Position numbers and translations under genes: made by a program. DNA of 64,000 nucleotides from GCA-2708415 sp964351905 (GTDB taxonomy: Bacteria > Pseudomonadota > Alphaproteobacteria > Micavibrionales > Micavibrionaceae), in the NCBI GenBank assembly GCA_964351905.1, contig CAYGPG010000001.1, positions 62,001 through 126,000 of the forward strand, given 5' to 3'. The notes under the pieces were generated by a model. That model was given only the letters and a program-made list of their open reading frames with translations. It made no database searches and was not told the origin of the DNA. Below are positions 8,265 to 16,866 of this stretch, piece after piece; the first letter of the stretch is position 1; the number at the start of each line of letters is the position of its first letter.

Positions 8265-8901
8265 TAAGCTTTTTTTATACTTTTTCATGATATTTCTAAC
8301 TGCTTGCGGCAATGTTGGTGGAATTAATTTAGGGCAATATCCTGATCCTGATGCTAGCCGTGGAAAATTTACGCTGTGTCATGGGTATGGCTGTTCTTAT
8401 AAGACGATTACGAATTTTACGGATAGTGAATGGCGGGCGGTTCAAAAGATTTTTAAGAAAAAATCTAAAACGGCAGAAGCGGAGCGTTTGAAAATTGCGC
8501 AGGCCATTGCCTTGATGGAAAAACAAATGGGCGCGGCAATTGGTACAGATATTGATTTGCCCAAAGCACCGTTAACGCGACAATCAGTTAAAGAATTGGA
8601 TTGTATTGATGAGACGGTAAATACGACAAAATATTTAAGCTTTTTGGTGGATGATGGATTACTGAAATTTCATGACGTGGGACAGCCTGTTTATAAAGGA
8701 TATATGCTCAACGGTGTTTATCCGCATAACAGCGCAAGCATTGTTGAAATTGATACAGGTGATGTCTATGTGATTGATAGCTATATTTACGCCAATGGCT
8801 ATCAGCCTGATGTGCGCGGGCTGGATAGTTGGTTGGATAAACGCGTTGAAGAGTTAGAAGATGCAAATAATTTGAATGCGGTGACATTAGATAATTTATA
8901 A
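8251..8901 (+). CDS. Putative lipoprotein of unknown function
   Basis: 216 residues from the ATG at 8251 (a GTG three bases upstream is an alternative). N-terminal signal with lipobox FLTAC at about residues 14-18, so probably an outer-membrane-bound or periplasmic lipoprotein. Then CHGYGCSYKT, a region TDSEWRAVQKIF, and a second half with LDCIDETVNTTKYL, a His in FHDVG, and YPHNSASIVEIDTGDVYVID. A Cys followed by His and Asp in this order is reminiscent of papain/transglutaminase-like enzymes, but this is only a pattern and I do not assign activity. Overlaps the acetyltransferase gene, so probably co-transcribed with it. Confidence 0.7.
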   Translation: MNVFNKLFLYFFMIFLTACGNVGGINLGQYPDPDASRGKFTLCHGYGCSYKTITNFTDSEWRAVQKIFKKKSKTAEAERLKIAQAIALMEKQMGAAIGTDIDLPKAPLTRQSVKELDCIDETVNTTKYLSFLVDDGLLKFHDVGQPVYKGYMLNGVYPHNSASIVEIDTGDVYVIDSYIYANGYQPDVRGLDSWLDKRVEELEDANNLNAVTLDNL

Positions 8902-8903
8902 TA

Positions 8904-9047
8904 CGCCATTGCGAGCGAAGCACGGCAATCCAAAGTCTTCCCCGCCACATCCCATCGAAAGATGGGATCTAGATACCAGCCTTCGCTGGTATGTGATTCT
9001 TTTTAGGCTTTCTGGATTGCTTCGTCATTACATTTCTCGCAATGACG
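8904..9047. repeat. Long inverted repeat, family A, copy 2 (interrupted by family B element)
   Basis: Left arm CGCCATTGCGAGCGAAGC...GGCAATCCA at 8904-8932 and right arm TCTGGATTGCTTCGTCATTA...CTCGCAATGACGG at 9010-9047. In copies 1 and 3 the arms are separated by a loop of about 20 bases; here the loop is about 77 bases because a double-hairpin repeat of another family lies inside it. It sits between the 3' ends of two convergent genes. Confidence 0.85.
8950..8996. repeat. Double-hairpin palindromic repeat, family B, copy 2 (nested)
   Basis: CCCATC-GAAA-GATGGG (8951-8966), GATCTAGAT linker, ACCAGC-CTTC-GCTGGT (8976-8990). Same layout and shared GGGATCT and CCTTCGCTGG with copy 1 at 4239-4288. 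The stem bases differ in pairs (AGC/GCT to ATC/GAT), so the hairpin is kept. Located within the loop of a family A repeat. Confidence 0.82.
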
Positions 9048-9053
9048 GTGCGG

Positions 9054-10385
9054 TTAAAAAATAGCCGTCCCTAAATCATTCATAAGATCAATAAAGGTTG
9101 GGAAGCTTGTTTTGATAGGGTCGCCATCATCTATTGTAACAGGTTCTTTTGTAACGCTACCTAAAACCATAAAGCTCATCGCGATACGATGATCGAGAGC
9201 AGTTTTAACTTCTGCTCCGCCTTTTGGTGGTTGTCCATTGCCATGTATTGTCATGGAATCTTCAGTCATTTCAACATTGACATTACAGGCTTTTAAACCT
9301 TCATACATCATGAGCAGGCGGTCGCTTTCTTTCACGCGAAGTTCTTCTAACCCAGTCATGGTTGTTGTGCCTTCGGCGAGAGACGCGGCAACCGCAAGGA
9401 TAGGGAATTCATCTATCATGCTGGGGACGCGCGCCGCAGGAACATCGATGCCTTTAAGAATATTATTACCTGTCACAATAATGTCAGCAACTTGTTCACC
9501 AGATTCTTCACGTTCATTTTCGCATGTAATATCCGCACCCATTTCTTTGAGCGTAATATAAATTCCATTACGACGATCATTCATAAGAATATTATTCATG
9601 CGAATGTTGGAGCCTTTGTTTATGAGCGCGGCAACCGTTGGGAAAGCGGCGGAGCTTGGATCACTAGGCACATGAACTGTCGTGCCTTTTAAATCAATTT
9701 GCCCTGTGACATGGATAGCATCAGAGCCATTTTCTAGTTTTTCAACTTCAACGGGCACGCCAAAGGCGCGGAGCATGTTTTCCGTATGATCACGGGTTGG
9801 TGTTTCTTCAATGACTGTTGTACGCCCCATGGCTGATAGTCCGGCGAGCATAACAGCGGATTTAACCTGTGCGCTAGCTACGGGGAGTTTATATTCAATA
9901 GGTAGGGCGTCTTTAGGGCCACTTAAGCTAAGCGGTAGTAGCCCGCCTTCACGTGATGTAATTTTTGCGCCCATCATTTCAAGCGGTCTAATCACGCGAT
10001 TCATGGGGCGTTTGGTGAGGGACGCATCGCCTGTAAATTGCGCCGTGATATTGTGACCGCCAACCAAGCCCATGAGCAGGCGGGTGGAAGTTCCGCTATT
10101 GCCCATATCCAAAACCTGATCAGGTTCGCGCAAACCCCCAATACCAACGCCGTGACAGTGCCAGATTCCTTCGTTTTTTTGAGTGTCATATTTTGTAATA
10201 TCAGCGCCCATGGCACGCATGGCATCGGCGGTGCGGATGACGTCTTCTCCTTCAAGAAGTCCATGGATAACAGTTTCCCCGATCGCCATACCACCAAACA
10301 TAAGGGCGCGATGGGAAATAGATTTATCACCAGGAATTATTGGTGTGCCTTTTAAGGCGCCTGCTTTGGAAGAGGTTAATTTCAT
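9054..10385 (-). CDS. aroA: 3-phosphoshikimate 1-carboxyvinyltransferase (EPSP synthase), class II framework
   Basis: Sixth step of the shikimate pathway: joins shikimate 3-phosphate and PEP. 443 residues with PGDKSISHRALMFGG at about 18-32, LLEGEDVI, GDASLTKRPM, the class II motifs SAQVKSA and TRDHTE, GLEELRVKESDR and HRIAMSF. Overall it resembles the Agrobacterium CP4-type enzymes, yet the PEP-site loop reads GNSGTSTR, with Gly where CP4 has the Ala (Ala100) linked to glyphosate insensitivity. Typical alphaproteobacterial neighbour of cmk, but here convergent with the inserted plus-strand lipoprotein gene. Confidence 0.96.
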   Translation of the reverse strand: MKLTSSKAGALKGTPIIPGDKSISHRALMFGGMAIGETVIHGLLEGEDVIRTADAMRAMGADITKYDTQKNEGIWHCHGVGIGGLREPDQVLDMGNSGTSTRLLMGLVGGHNITAQFTGDASLTKRPMNRVIRPLEMMGAKITSREGGLLPLSLSGPKDALPIEYKLPVASAQVKSAVMLAGLSAMGRTTVIEETPTRDHTENMLRAFGVPVEVEKLENGSDAIHVTGQIDLKGTTVHVPSDPSSAAFPTVAALINKGSNIRMNNILMNDRRNGIYITLKEMGADITCENEREESGEQVADIIVTGNNILKGIDVPAARVPSMIDEFPILAVAASLAEGTTTMTGLEELRVKESDRLLMMYEGLKACNVNVEMTEDSMTIHGNGQPPKGGAEVKTALDHRIAMSFMVLGSVTKEPVTIDDGDPIKTSFPTFIDLMNDLGTAIF

Positions 10386-10426
10386 ACCTTCTATATATAA
10401 GAGGAGAGAATAGGGCTGGCAAGCTT

Positions 10427-12631
10427 TTAGCTCGCAAAACTTTCCAATGATCCGTTATAGCCGCTGGCAAATTTCCAAAAATCTTCTTTTGGAATAGGTT
10501 TTGAATAGCGAAATCCTTGGACTTCATCGCAACCATGTTCGATCAGGAATTTTTCATGTTCTAAGGTTTCCACGCCTTCAGCAATAACGCTGAGGTTCAA
10601 AGAATGCCCAAGGTTAATAATGGTTTTTGCAATGGCGGCATCATCATCATTTATAAGGGCGTTACGAATAAAGCTTTGGTCAATCTTAAGACGATCAATG
10701 TTAAATTGACGCAGGTAGGACAAGGATGAATAGCCTGTTCCAAAATCATCAATGGCAAGCTCAACGCCAAGCTCGTGAAGTTTTTTGAGTGTTTCAACGG
10801 CGATACTAATATCATCCATGAAAACACTCTCTGTGACTTCAAGTTCAAGAAGTTCTGGCTTTACGCCTGTTTCTTTTAAAGTTTTCGCTGTGTAGCCAAC
10901 AAAATCACTTTGGAAGAATTGTGCACCAGATACGTTCACAGCAATGCGGATATTTCTTCCTTGCTTATGCCAAGTTTTGGCTGTTTCACAAGCCTCTTTT
11001 AACACCCAGTTACCAATGGGTACGATTAATCCTGATTGTTCGGCTATGGGGATGAATTCAACAGGGGAAATAAAAGTTCCGCCTTCTTTACTATTATCTT
11101 TTTTCCACCAACGAATAAGGGCTTCAGCGCCAATAATTTCACCTGTTTTAAGATCAAATTGCGGCTGATAAAAAACGGTAAGTTCTTTATGATCGAGCGC
11201 GTCTCTAAGATCACGTAAGAGTTGGAATCTTTGCTGCACGGCTCTATCAAAGTCTTCGGAATATTCACGAATTCTATCACGCCCTTCTTCTTTAGCACGG
11301 TTTAAAGCAATATCTGCATTTTTAAGAACGTGATTTGGATCTGTTCCATCATCAGGATAAGTGGCAACACCGAGAGAGCTTCTGATTTGAAAGCTTTCAT
11401 TATATACTTTAAAAGGTTCCGAACGAATGATAGTGGCAATTTTGTTTGCGACATCACGTGCTGTATTTAAATCTGTGTTCAGCGGCATGGTCACAGCAAA
11501 TTCATCCTCACCAGCACGCGCAACGACAGCATTCTCAGGAAGAGATGCGCGTAAGCGTTTTCCAACACCACGTAAGATAGCGTCACCAACATTGTGTCCC
11601 ATTGAATCGTTAATATCTTTGAAGTGATCTAGGTCGAGCGTGACAACAGCGAAACGCTTCGTCTCTTCACCTTCGCTAGAAAAGGCCTGCTCAGTTAGTT
11701 TTTGTATGAACAAGGTTCTATTTGGTAGGCCAGTGAGTTGATCAAAATAAGCAAGTTTATGAATTTTATCTTCAGCCGCCGCGCGGACTTGTTGCATGTT
11801 TTCTGCATTTTTACGAATGAGCTGTTGGGCAATTTCAATCGCACCTCCAATTTCATCCTTAGGATCAAACGGGTTGTCTTCAATCTTTGGGTTTTCAGGA
11901 TTTTTTTGCGCCATAATCAAATTATTACGCATAAATAAAATTGGTTCTAAGAGCCAGTGCCCCAGTGTGATCATCAAAACAGTTGTTACAAAAGCAGATA
12001 ATAGCAACATGATAAGGATCGTTTGACCCACATAATTATATATTGATTCATTCACATCACTAGAGTTTAAGCGTGCGACAATAATATAGGGTTTTCTTAA
12101 ATCATTTTGACGATAAACAACTTCGTAAGAGCTACCATCTAACGAGCGATGTGTGCGTGATAGGCTTTCTTGATCTCTGAGAACAATAGAGACAGGCTCC
12201 CCATGCGCGCTCAAATATATTAAATCTGTTGTGTAAACTGTTAGCCCGTTGACAATTGTTGAGGAAAGAAGCCTGTTTGAACGTTCTTGATTTAATGGTG
12301 ATTGTAGAAAGCCTGGTGTTATTTCAAGAATGGGCGCAATCGCGCTCCGTCCTAATTCACGGATATCGTTTAAAATGCGGGTTTCTTCTTGGCGTACGGT
12401 CAGGGTCAGGATAGCGACCTGCACGAGTAAAATCGTCATAAAGACCGCGCCAGCAATACGCCAACTTAACCGGCTTTGCCAAATTTGGGCTGTAGAATTA
12501 CGAGTTAGCGAGGTTTTTGTTAAACTGCTAAGCTTGGATTGGCTTTTCGCCTCTGCTTCTTTTTTCTTTGCCATGACATCCTGTCTGTCAGCGTTTTTAA
12601 AAATAGAAAGCATTAAATTGCCGATGGCCAC
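10427..12631 (-). CDS. Membrane GGDEF/EAL protein, probable c-di-GMP phosphodiesterase
   Basis: 734 residues. A membrane segment at about 57-78, an extracytoplasmic sensor domain of some 120 residues, a second membrane segment at about 203-228, a short linker, a GGDEF domain (about 285-450) and an EAL domain (about 470-720). The GGDEF signature reads GEDEF (near residue 370), with Glu replacing the second Gly, so cyclase activity is doubtful. The EAL domain has the catalytic set: EALIRW (near 501), ELEVTES, the IDDFGTGYSS loop, KIDQSF and VIAEGVET. I expect c-di-GMP hydrolysis, possibly with the GGDEF domain as a GTP sensor. The start could be Met1, Met7 or Met20. Stands alone between aroA and hisI. 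Confidence 0.88.
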   Translation of the reverse strand: MAIGNLMLSIFKNADRQDVMAKKKEAEAKSQSKLSSLTKTSLTRNSTAQIWQSRLSWRIAGAVFMTILLVQVAILTLTVRQEETRILNDIRELGRSAIAPILEITPGFLQSPLNQERSNRLLSSTIVNGLTVYTTDLIYLSAHGEPVSIVLRDQESLSRTHRSLDGSSYEVVYRQNDLRKPYIIVARLNSSDVNESIYNYVGQTILIMLLLSAFVTTVLMITLGHWLLEPILFMRNNLIMAQKNPENPKIEDNPFDPKDEIGGAIEIAQQLIRKNAENMQQVRAAAEDKIHKLAYFDQLTGLPNRTLFIQKLTEQAFSSEGEETKRFAVVTLDLDHFKDINDSMGHNVGDAILRGVGKRLRASLPENAVVARAGEDEFAVTMPLNTDLNTARDVANKIATIIRSEPFKVYNESFQIRSSLGVATYPDDGTDPNHVLKNADIALNRAKEEGRDRIREYSEDFDRAVQQRFQLLRDLRDALDHKELTVFYQPQFDLKTGEIIGAEALIRWWKKDNSKEGGTFISPVEFIPIAEQSGLIVPIGNWVLKEACETAKTWHKQGRNIRIAVNVSGAQFFQSDFVGYTAKTLKETGVKPELLELEVTESVFMDDISIAVETLKKLHELGVELAIDDFGTGYSSLSYLRQFNIDRLKIDQSFIRNALINDDDAAIAKTIINLGHSLNLSVIAEGVETLEHEKFLIEHGCDEVQGFRYSKPIPKEDFWKFASGYNGSLESFAS

Positions 12632-12801
12632 TATTTCTATCCCCGCTATAAAATAGTTATTAGACTTTAAAAACCTCAGTAAACCCAGTTACAACCTTAT
12701 TATTGTAAGCAAAAAGTATTAATAAGACCTTTAATAAATGCATTGAACAATGCGTTATACGATATAAAGTGTAATATACTAAGACTTTGAAATAAATGGT
12801 T

Positions 12802-13167
12802 TTATTTATTTTTGAAAATGAGTTTTCTGTCTTTTTCAATTCTTCTGTAAAAACAACTACGTCTATTTGTATGACAAGCGCCTGAACCTTGCTGATCTAT
12901 TTTTAAAATAACGGCGTCTTGATCACAGTCGATGAGTATTTCTTTGACCAGCTGCGTTGCGCCGCTGGTGGCGCCTTTGTGCCATAATTCTTGACGCGAA
13001 CGGCTCCAATAATGGGCTTCGCCTGTTTCTAAGGTTTTATCAAAGGCGTCTTGATTCATCCACGCCATCATTAGTATTTCATTTGTTTGATGATCTTGGG
13101 CGATAGCGGCGATGAGGCCTTTATCATCGAATTTTAAACGTAGTTCAGTTGTTTCATCTGATTTCAT
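12802..13167 (-). CDS. hisI: Phosphoribosyl-AMP cyclohydrolase
   Basis: Third step of histidine synthesis: opens the purine ring of PR-AMP. 121 residues, stand-alone form without the HisE domain. Signature segments MMAWMNQDAF, GEAHYWSRSR, KGATSGATQ, DCDQDAV and the zinc-binding ACHTNRRSCFYR are all present. Other his genes are not nearby. It lies 15 bases downstream of a DUF2726 gene on the same strand and may be part of the folE-pyrC transcription unit. Confidence 0.95.
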   Translation of the reverse strand: MKSDETTELRLKFDDKGLIAAIAQDHQTNEILMMAWMNQDAFDKTLETGEAHYWSRSRQELWHKGATSGATQLVKEILIDCDQDAVILKIDQQGSGACHTNRRSCFYRRIEKDRKLIFKNK

Positions 13168-13182
13168 ATCAAAACTATGCTG

Positions 13183-13671
13183 TTATTTAAGCGCAACGAC
13201 AATATCTTTTTCTAATTTCGCCATATCGTAACCACGCGTGACGGGTACGCGTAATAAACGTACATCTGCCGTTTCTAAGGTTTTGTTTAAAAATTTATCA
13301 CGGGCAATGCGTTCAAGGCGATTATGAGACTTATCATCTAATTCAATACATAAAATAATTTCGGATGTGTTTGGATCATGCAAAACAAAATCAATATGCT
13401 TGGCAGAAATTTTAGGGCCGTATCCTTTATGCCAATAATAATCTGTACAATTAATGATATCACCAAGACGCACTTTACAGGAAACATCGTAACGGTTTTG
13501 AGCGACCGCTTTTAAAACTTTATAAAATTGTAATTCAGCAGGCGTTAAAAGAGTATCGCGCGCAAAGTAAGGAAATTTTTCCCGACGCTTGAGAAGTATA
13601 AGCGCAATGATTGTCGCAATTAAAACACCAATAAAAATATAAGCGATTATATCAGGCGTGAGGTTAATCAT
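13183..13671 (-). CDS. Membrane-anchored DUF2726 protein
   Basis: 162 residues: one membrane segment at about 8-27, a short basic linker, then a DUF2726-like domain (about 40-155). This domain is related to the PD-(D/E)XK nuclease fold; here I see a KHIDFVLHDPNTSEIILCIELD segment (D and ELD as possible metal ligands) followed by KSHNRLERIARDKFLN and a final strand RLLRVPVTRGY. Function unknown; a nuclease or nucleic-acid role is family-based inference. Its start overlaps the end of pyrC by 8 bases. Confidence 0.75.
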   Translation of the reverse strand: MINLTPDIIAYIFIGVLIATIIALILLKRREKFPYFARDTLLTPAELQFYKVLKAVAQNRYDVSCKVRLGDIINCTDYYWHKGYGPKISAKHIDFVLHDPNTSEIILCIELDDKSHNRLERIARDKFLNKTLETADVRLLRVPVTRGYDMAKLEKDIVVALK

Positions 13672-14746
13672 TGGTAGTGATTGACCAAAGAAGGATGTTA
13701 TTTCCTAAACCGACATTGAGCGGTAAGATCTCTCCTTCTGGGGTTTCGAGGGGGTCAATTTGGCTTTGTTTTTTTTCTAAGGTGAAAGTGCCTTTGGCGT
13801 CATCTAAGCCATAGAAATTAGGGCCGTTAAAGCAGAGAAAATTTTTGAACTCTTCAATGTTGTTATCGTTTAAATCAAAAGCTTGGGCGTAGAGTTGTGG
13901 CGCAATTAATCCAGTGAAGCATCCTGCGGCACAACCGCATTCGGTGGCTTTGGTTGTGTGGGGTGCGCTGTCAGTTCCCGCAAAGAATTTTTTATGGCCT
14001 GATGTTGCGGCGTTTAAAAGAGCTTGTTTATCCTCTTCAAATTTGACAAGCGGTAGGCAATAAAGATGATATTTTAAACCCTGTAATAAATCCGCCACGG
14101 TATAAAGAAGATGTTGCGGTGTGATGGTGGCGGCCACTTTATCACTCGCGCTTAATACAAAATCTGTCGCTGTTTTTGTCGTGATATGTTCACAAACAAT
14201 TTTTAGGTTTGGAAATTTTTCAACGAGGCGCGGCATATGCTCCCGGTAAAAATAATCTTCGGCGTTACTGTTCTTGCCAAAATAATCTTCACCAGATAGG
14301 CCGTGTTCTTCGCCGTGAATATTGAGGATAACGCCAGCTTCTTCCATCGCCGCAAACACGCCATTTTCCATGTAATTACCCAACGCCGCGCCAAATTCTG
14401 AATTGGTCGTGCCGTGCGGTGGGTAATACTTACAGGAGCGCAACAGGCCCGTTTTCGCGCCATCAATAATATCGGCGGCGGTTGTTTCTTTTGTAAGGTA
14501 AAGGGGAACGATGATGTCTTGAAATTTATCACCGCCTGCGGCTTTTAAATCGCCTAAGTAACTTTCAATTGTCCAACAATCGTCTGTGTTCTCACCACTC
14601 ACACGCGCCACGGGTGGTTTTGTATTGGGCATGGCAAGGACGCCACAAACACCCATATCCAAATGCGCTTTAATATAATTTGCCACAGGTGCGCCCTGTC
14701 TAAAATGAACATGCAGGTCATACCATTGGGGCAATTCAAAACGCAT
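13664..14746 (-). CDS. pyrC: Dihydroorotase
   Basis: Third step of pyrimidine synthesis: cyclises carbamoyl aspartate to dihydroorotate. 360 residues, the short class II (E. coli PyrC-like) type. Zinc ligands are in DLHVHFRQG (about 10-18); the carbamylated lysine is probably in CKYYPPHGTTNS; further metal-binding histidines are in LNIHGE and VCEHITT; the active-site Asp is in FAGTDSAPH. The ATG directly abuts the folE stop, which suggests co-transcription and coupled translation. Confidence 0.95.
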   Translation of the reverse strand: MRFELPQWYDLHVHFRQGAPVANYIKAHLDMGVCGVLAMPNTKPPVARVSGENTDDCWTIESYLGDLKAAGGDKFQDIIVPLYLTKETTAADIIDGAKTGLLRSCKYYPPHGTTNSEFGAALGNYMENGVFAAMEEAGVILNIHGEEHGLSGEDYFGKNSNAEDYFYREHMPRLVEKFPNLKIVCEHITTKTATDFVLSASDKVAATITPQHLLYTVADLLQGLKYHLYCLPLVKFEEDKQALLNAATSGHKKFFAGTDSAPHTTKATECGCAAGCFTGLIAPQLYAQAFDLNDNNIEEFKNFLCFNGPNFYGLDDAKGTFTLEKKQSQIDPLETPEGEILPLNVGLGNNILLWSITTND

Positions 14747-15343
14747 CTATCGGGTCATCTCCATAAATCTTTTACGCGCATCTTCTTCATTTTTAAAGCA
14801 CCCTGTGAAATGAGATGTCACGGTGGAGGAATCCATTTTACCAACGCCGCGCGTGCTCATACATTGATGGTTGGCATCAATCATCACGGCAGCGCCTTTG
14901 GCATCCAACGTGTCTGTAATGACGCTTGCGATATCGCGCGTCATATTTTCTTGGGATGTTAAGCGGTGGGCATAAATATCAACAATGCGCGCAAGCTTAC
15001 TAATGCCGACAATTTTTTTGTCAGGCCAATAAGCCACGTGCGCCTTGCCGATGATCGGTACGATGTGATGTTCGCAATGAGAAACAAATTCGATATTTTT
15101 GACCAAGACAAAATCATCATAGCCTTCGATGTCATCAAAAACTTTACTGAGTTCTTTAGAGGCATCTTTGCCGTAGCCCTTAAAATATTCTTCAAAGGCA
15201 CGCACATAACGTGCAGGCGTTTCTTTTAAACCATTGCGGGTTGGATTATCGCCTGCCCAACGCAATAGAACTTCTACGGCTTCTTCGGCTTCTTCACGGG
15301 TTGGTTTCTCAGAATTTGTGGCTTTAAATTTTTCTACACTCAT
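14747..15343 (-). CDS. folE: GTP cyclohydrolase I
   Basis: Converts GTP to 7,8-dihydroneopterin triphosphate for folate synthesis. 198 residues; the zinc-binding and catalytic signature SHCEHHIVPIIGKAHVAYWP is intact, followed by VGISKLARIVDIYAHRLTSQE and the C-terminal CMSTRGVGK with the third zinc-ligand Cys. First gene of the folE-pyrC-DUF2726-hisI run, divergent from cysS across 140 bases that must hold both promoters. Confidence 0.96.
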   Translation of the reverse strand: MSVEKFKATNSEKPTREEAEEAVEVLLRWAGDNPTRNGLKETPARYVRAFEEYFKGYGKDASKELSKVFDDIEGYDDFVLVKNIEFVSHCEHHIVPIIGKAHVAYWPDKKIVGISKLARIVDIYAHRLTSQENMTRDIASVITDTLDAKGAAVMIDANHQCMSTRGVGKMDSSTVTSHFTGCFKNEEDARKRFMEMTR

Positions 15344-15483
15344 ATTTTTAGGTCTTTGTAATCAATGTTCCTGCTTTATATGGCGCAAAACCCTTAAAAT
15401 CTCAAGTAAATAAGCCATTATTCGCTTGGATTTTTAGCAATGTTTTGTAAAGATGATCAAAATTTACCAACAGAACGCTAAAA

Positions 15484-16866
15484 ATGACCGATACGCCAAA
15501 AATCAAACTTTATAACTCGCTAAAACGTAAAAAAGAGGAGTTTGTCCCGCTTGATGAGAAAAACGTACGTCTGTACGCGTGTGGCCCTACGGTTTATAAC
15601 TATGCCCATATTGGTAATGCGCGGATGGCTGTGGTTTTTGATGTTTGGGCGCGTCTATTGCGCCATGTTTATCCAAAAGTGACGTATGTTTCGAATATCA
15701 CAGATGTTGAAGATAAGATCATGATTGCGGCTAAAGACCAAGGCGTTGCAATATCGGAGATTACGGAGAAATATACTAAGATTTATAACGATGATATGGC
15801 GACATTGGGTGTTGAGCTACCAGACGTACAGCCAAAAGCGACAGAGCATATTCAAGAAATGATTGATCAAATTTCTGCGTTGATAGAGCGCGACCATGCT
15901 TATGAGGCCGAAGGCCATGTTTTGTTTCATGTTCCATCAGACCCTTCCTATGGGCAGCTTTCAGGGCGTACGCGTGATGAACAGGTTGCGGGAGCACGGG
16001 TAGAAGTGGCGCCTTATAAACGTGATCCTGCGGATTTTGTGTTGTGGAAACCGAGTACGGAAGATCAACCAGGGTGGGAGTCGCCTTTTGGTTTTGGCCG
16101 TCCAGGGTGGCATATTGAATGTTCTGCGATGGCAGAAAAACATTTGGGCTTGCCGTTTGATATTCATGGCGGCGGAGCGGATTTAAAATTCCCTCATCAC
16201 GAAAATGAAATCGCCCAAAGCTGTTGCGCCCATGATAAGGCGGATGACGTTGAAAGCTTCTCCAAATATTGGGTGCATAATGGCTTTGTGACCGTTGAAG
16301 GTGAAAAAATGTCTAAATCTTTAGGCAACTTTTTGCTCGTACATGACCTCATTGATCAATATCAAGGGGAAGTGCTCCGTTTGGCACTTCTGAGTGCCCA
16401 TTACCGTCAGCCGCTGGATTGGAGCGAGCAGGTCCTGCATCAATGTCAGGTTTTATTGGATAAAGCCTATCAAAAATTATTAGATTTGAAAGATGTTGAG
16501 ATTTTAGAAAATAATATTCCTGTCCCCGTTTTTAATGCGCTCTGTGATGACTTAAATACGCCGTTAGTGATTGCCGAACTCAATAAAATTTTAAAAGAAA
16601 AAGAGGCCGTGGAATTAAAAACCGCTCTTCTTTCTATTGGTCATATTATGGGCATATTTCAACAAGACCCTGAGGACTGGTTCGCCACTGAAGATGGTGT
16701 TAGTGAAGAAGACGTGACTAAAATTGAACAACTCATTGCAGAGCGTATTGAAGCTAAAGACAATAAAGACTTCACCCGCGCCGATGAAATCCGTAAAGAA
16801 CTGTCAGAAATGGGTATTGAAATTAAAGATACGCGTGAGGGGACGAATTGGGAGAAGGTCGCTTAA
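15484..16866 (+). CDS. cysS: Cysteinyl-tRNA synthetase
   Basis: Class I synthetase charging tRNA-Cys. 460 residues; zinc-ligand Cys in YACGPTVYNY, HIGH-type motif YAHIGNAR (about 38-45), GWHIECSAM with a second zinc Cys, GGGADLKFPHHENEIAQ, and KMSKS in GEKMSKSLGN (about 275). C-terminal DALR/anticodon-binding region is complete. Its last 4 bases overlap the end of the convergent pilin-like gene. Confidence 0.97.
   Translation: MTDTPKIKLYNSLKRKKEEFVPLDEKNVRLYACGPTVYNYAHIGNARMAVVFDVWARLLRHVYPKVTYVSNITDVEDKIMIAAKDQGVAISEITEKYTKIYNDDMATLGVELPDVQPKATEHIQEMIDQISALIERDHAYEAEGHVLFHVPSDPSYGQLSGRTRDEQVAGARVEVAPYKRDPADFVLWKPSTEDQPGWESPFGFGRPGWHIECSAMAEKHLGLPFDIHGGGADLKFPHHENEIAQSCCAHDKADDVESFSKYWVHNGFVTVEGEKMSKSLGNFLLVHDLIDQYQGEVLRLALLSAHYRQPLDWSEQVLHQCQVLLDKAYQKLLDLKDVEILENNIPVPVFNALCDDLNTPLVIAELNKILKEKEAVELKTALLSIGHIMGIFQQDPEDWFATEDGVSEEDVTKIEQLIAERIEAKDNKDFTRADEIRKELSEMGIEIKDTREGTNWEKVA

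Noticed and set aside
8251..8901. Cysteine protease annotation for the lipoprotein
   Set aside because: Only a spacing pattern; no family signature could be named, so kept as a finding.
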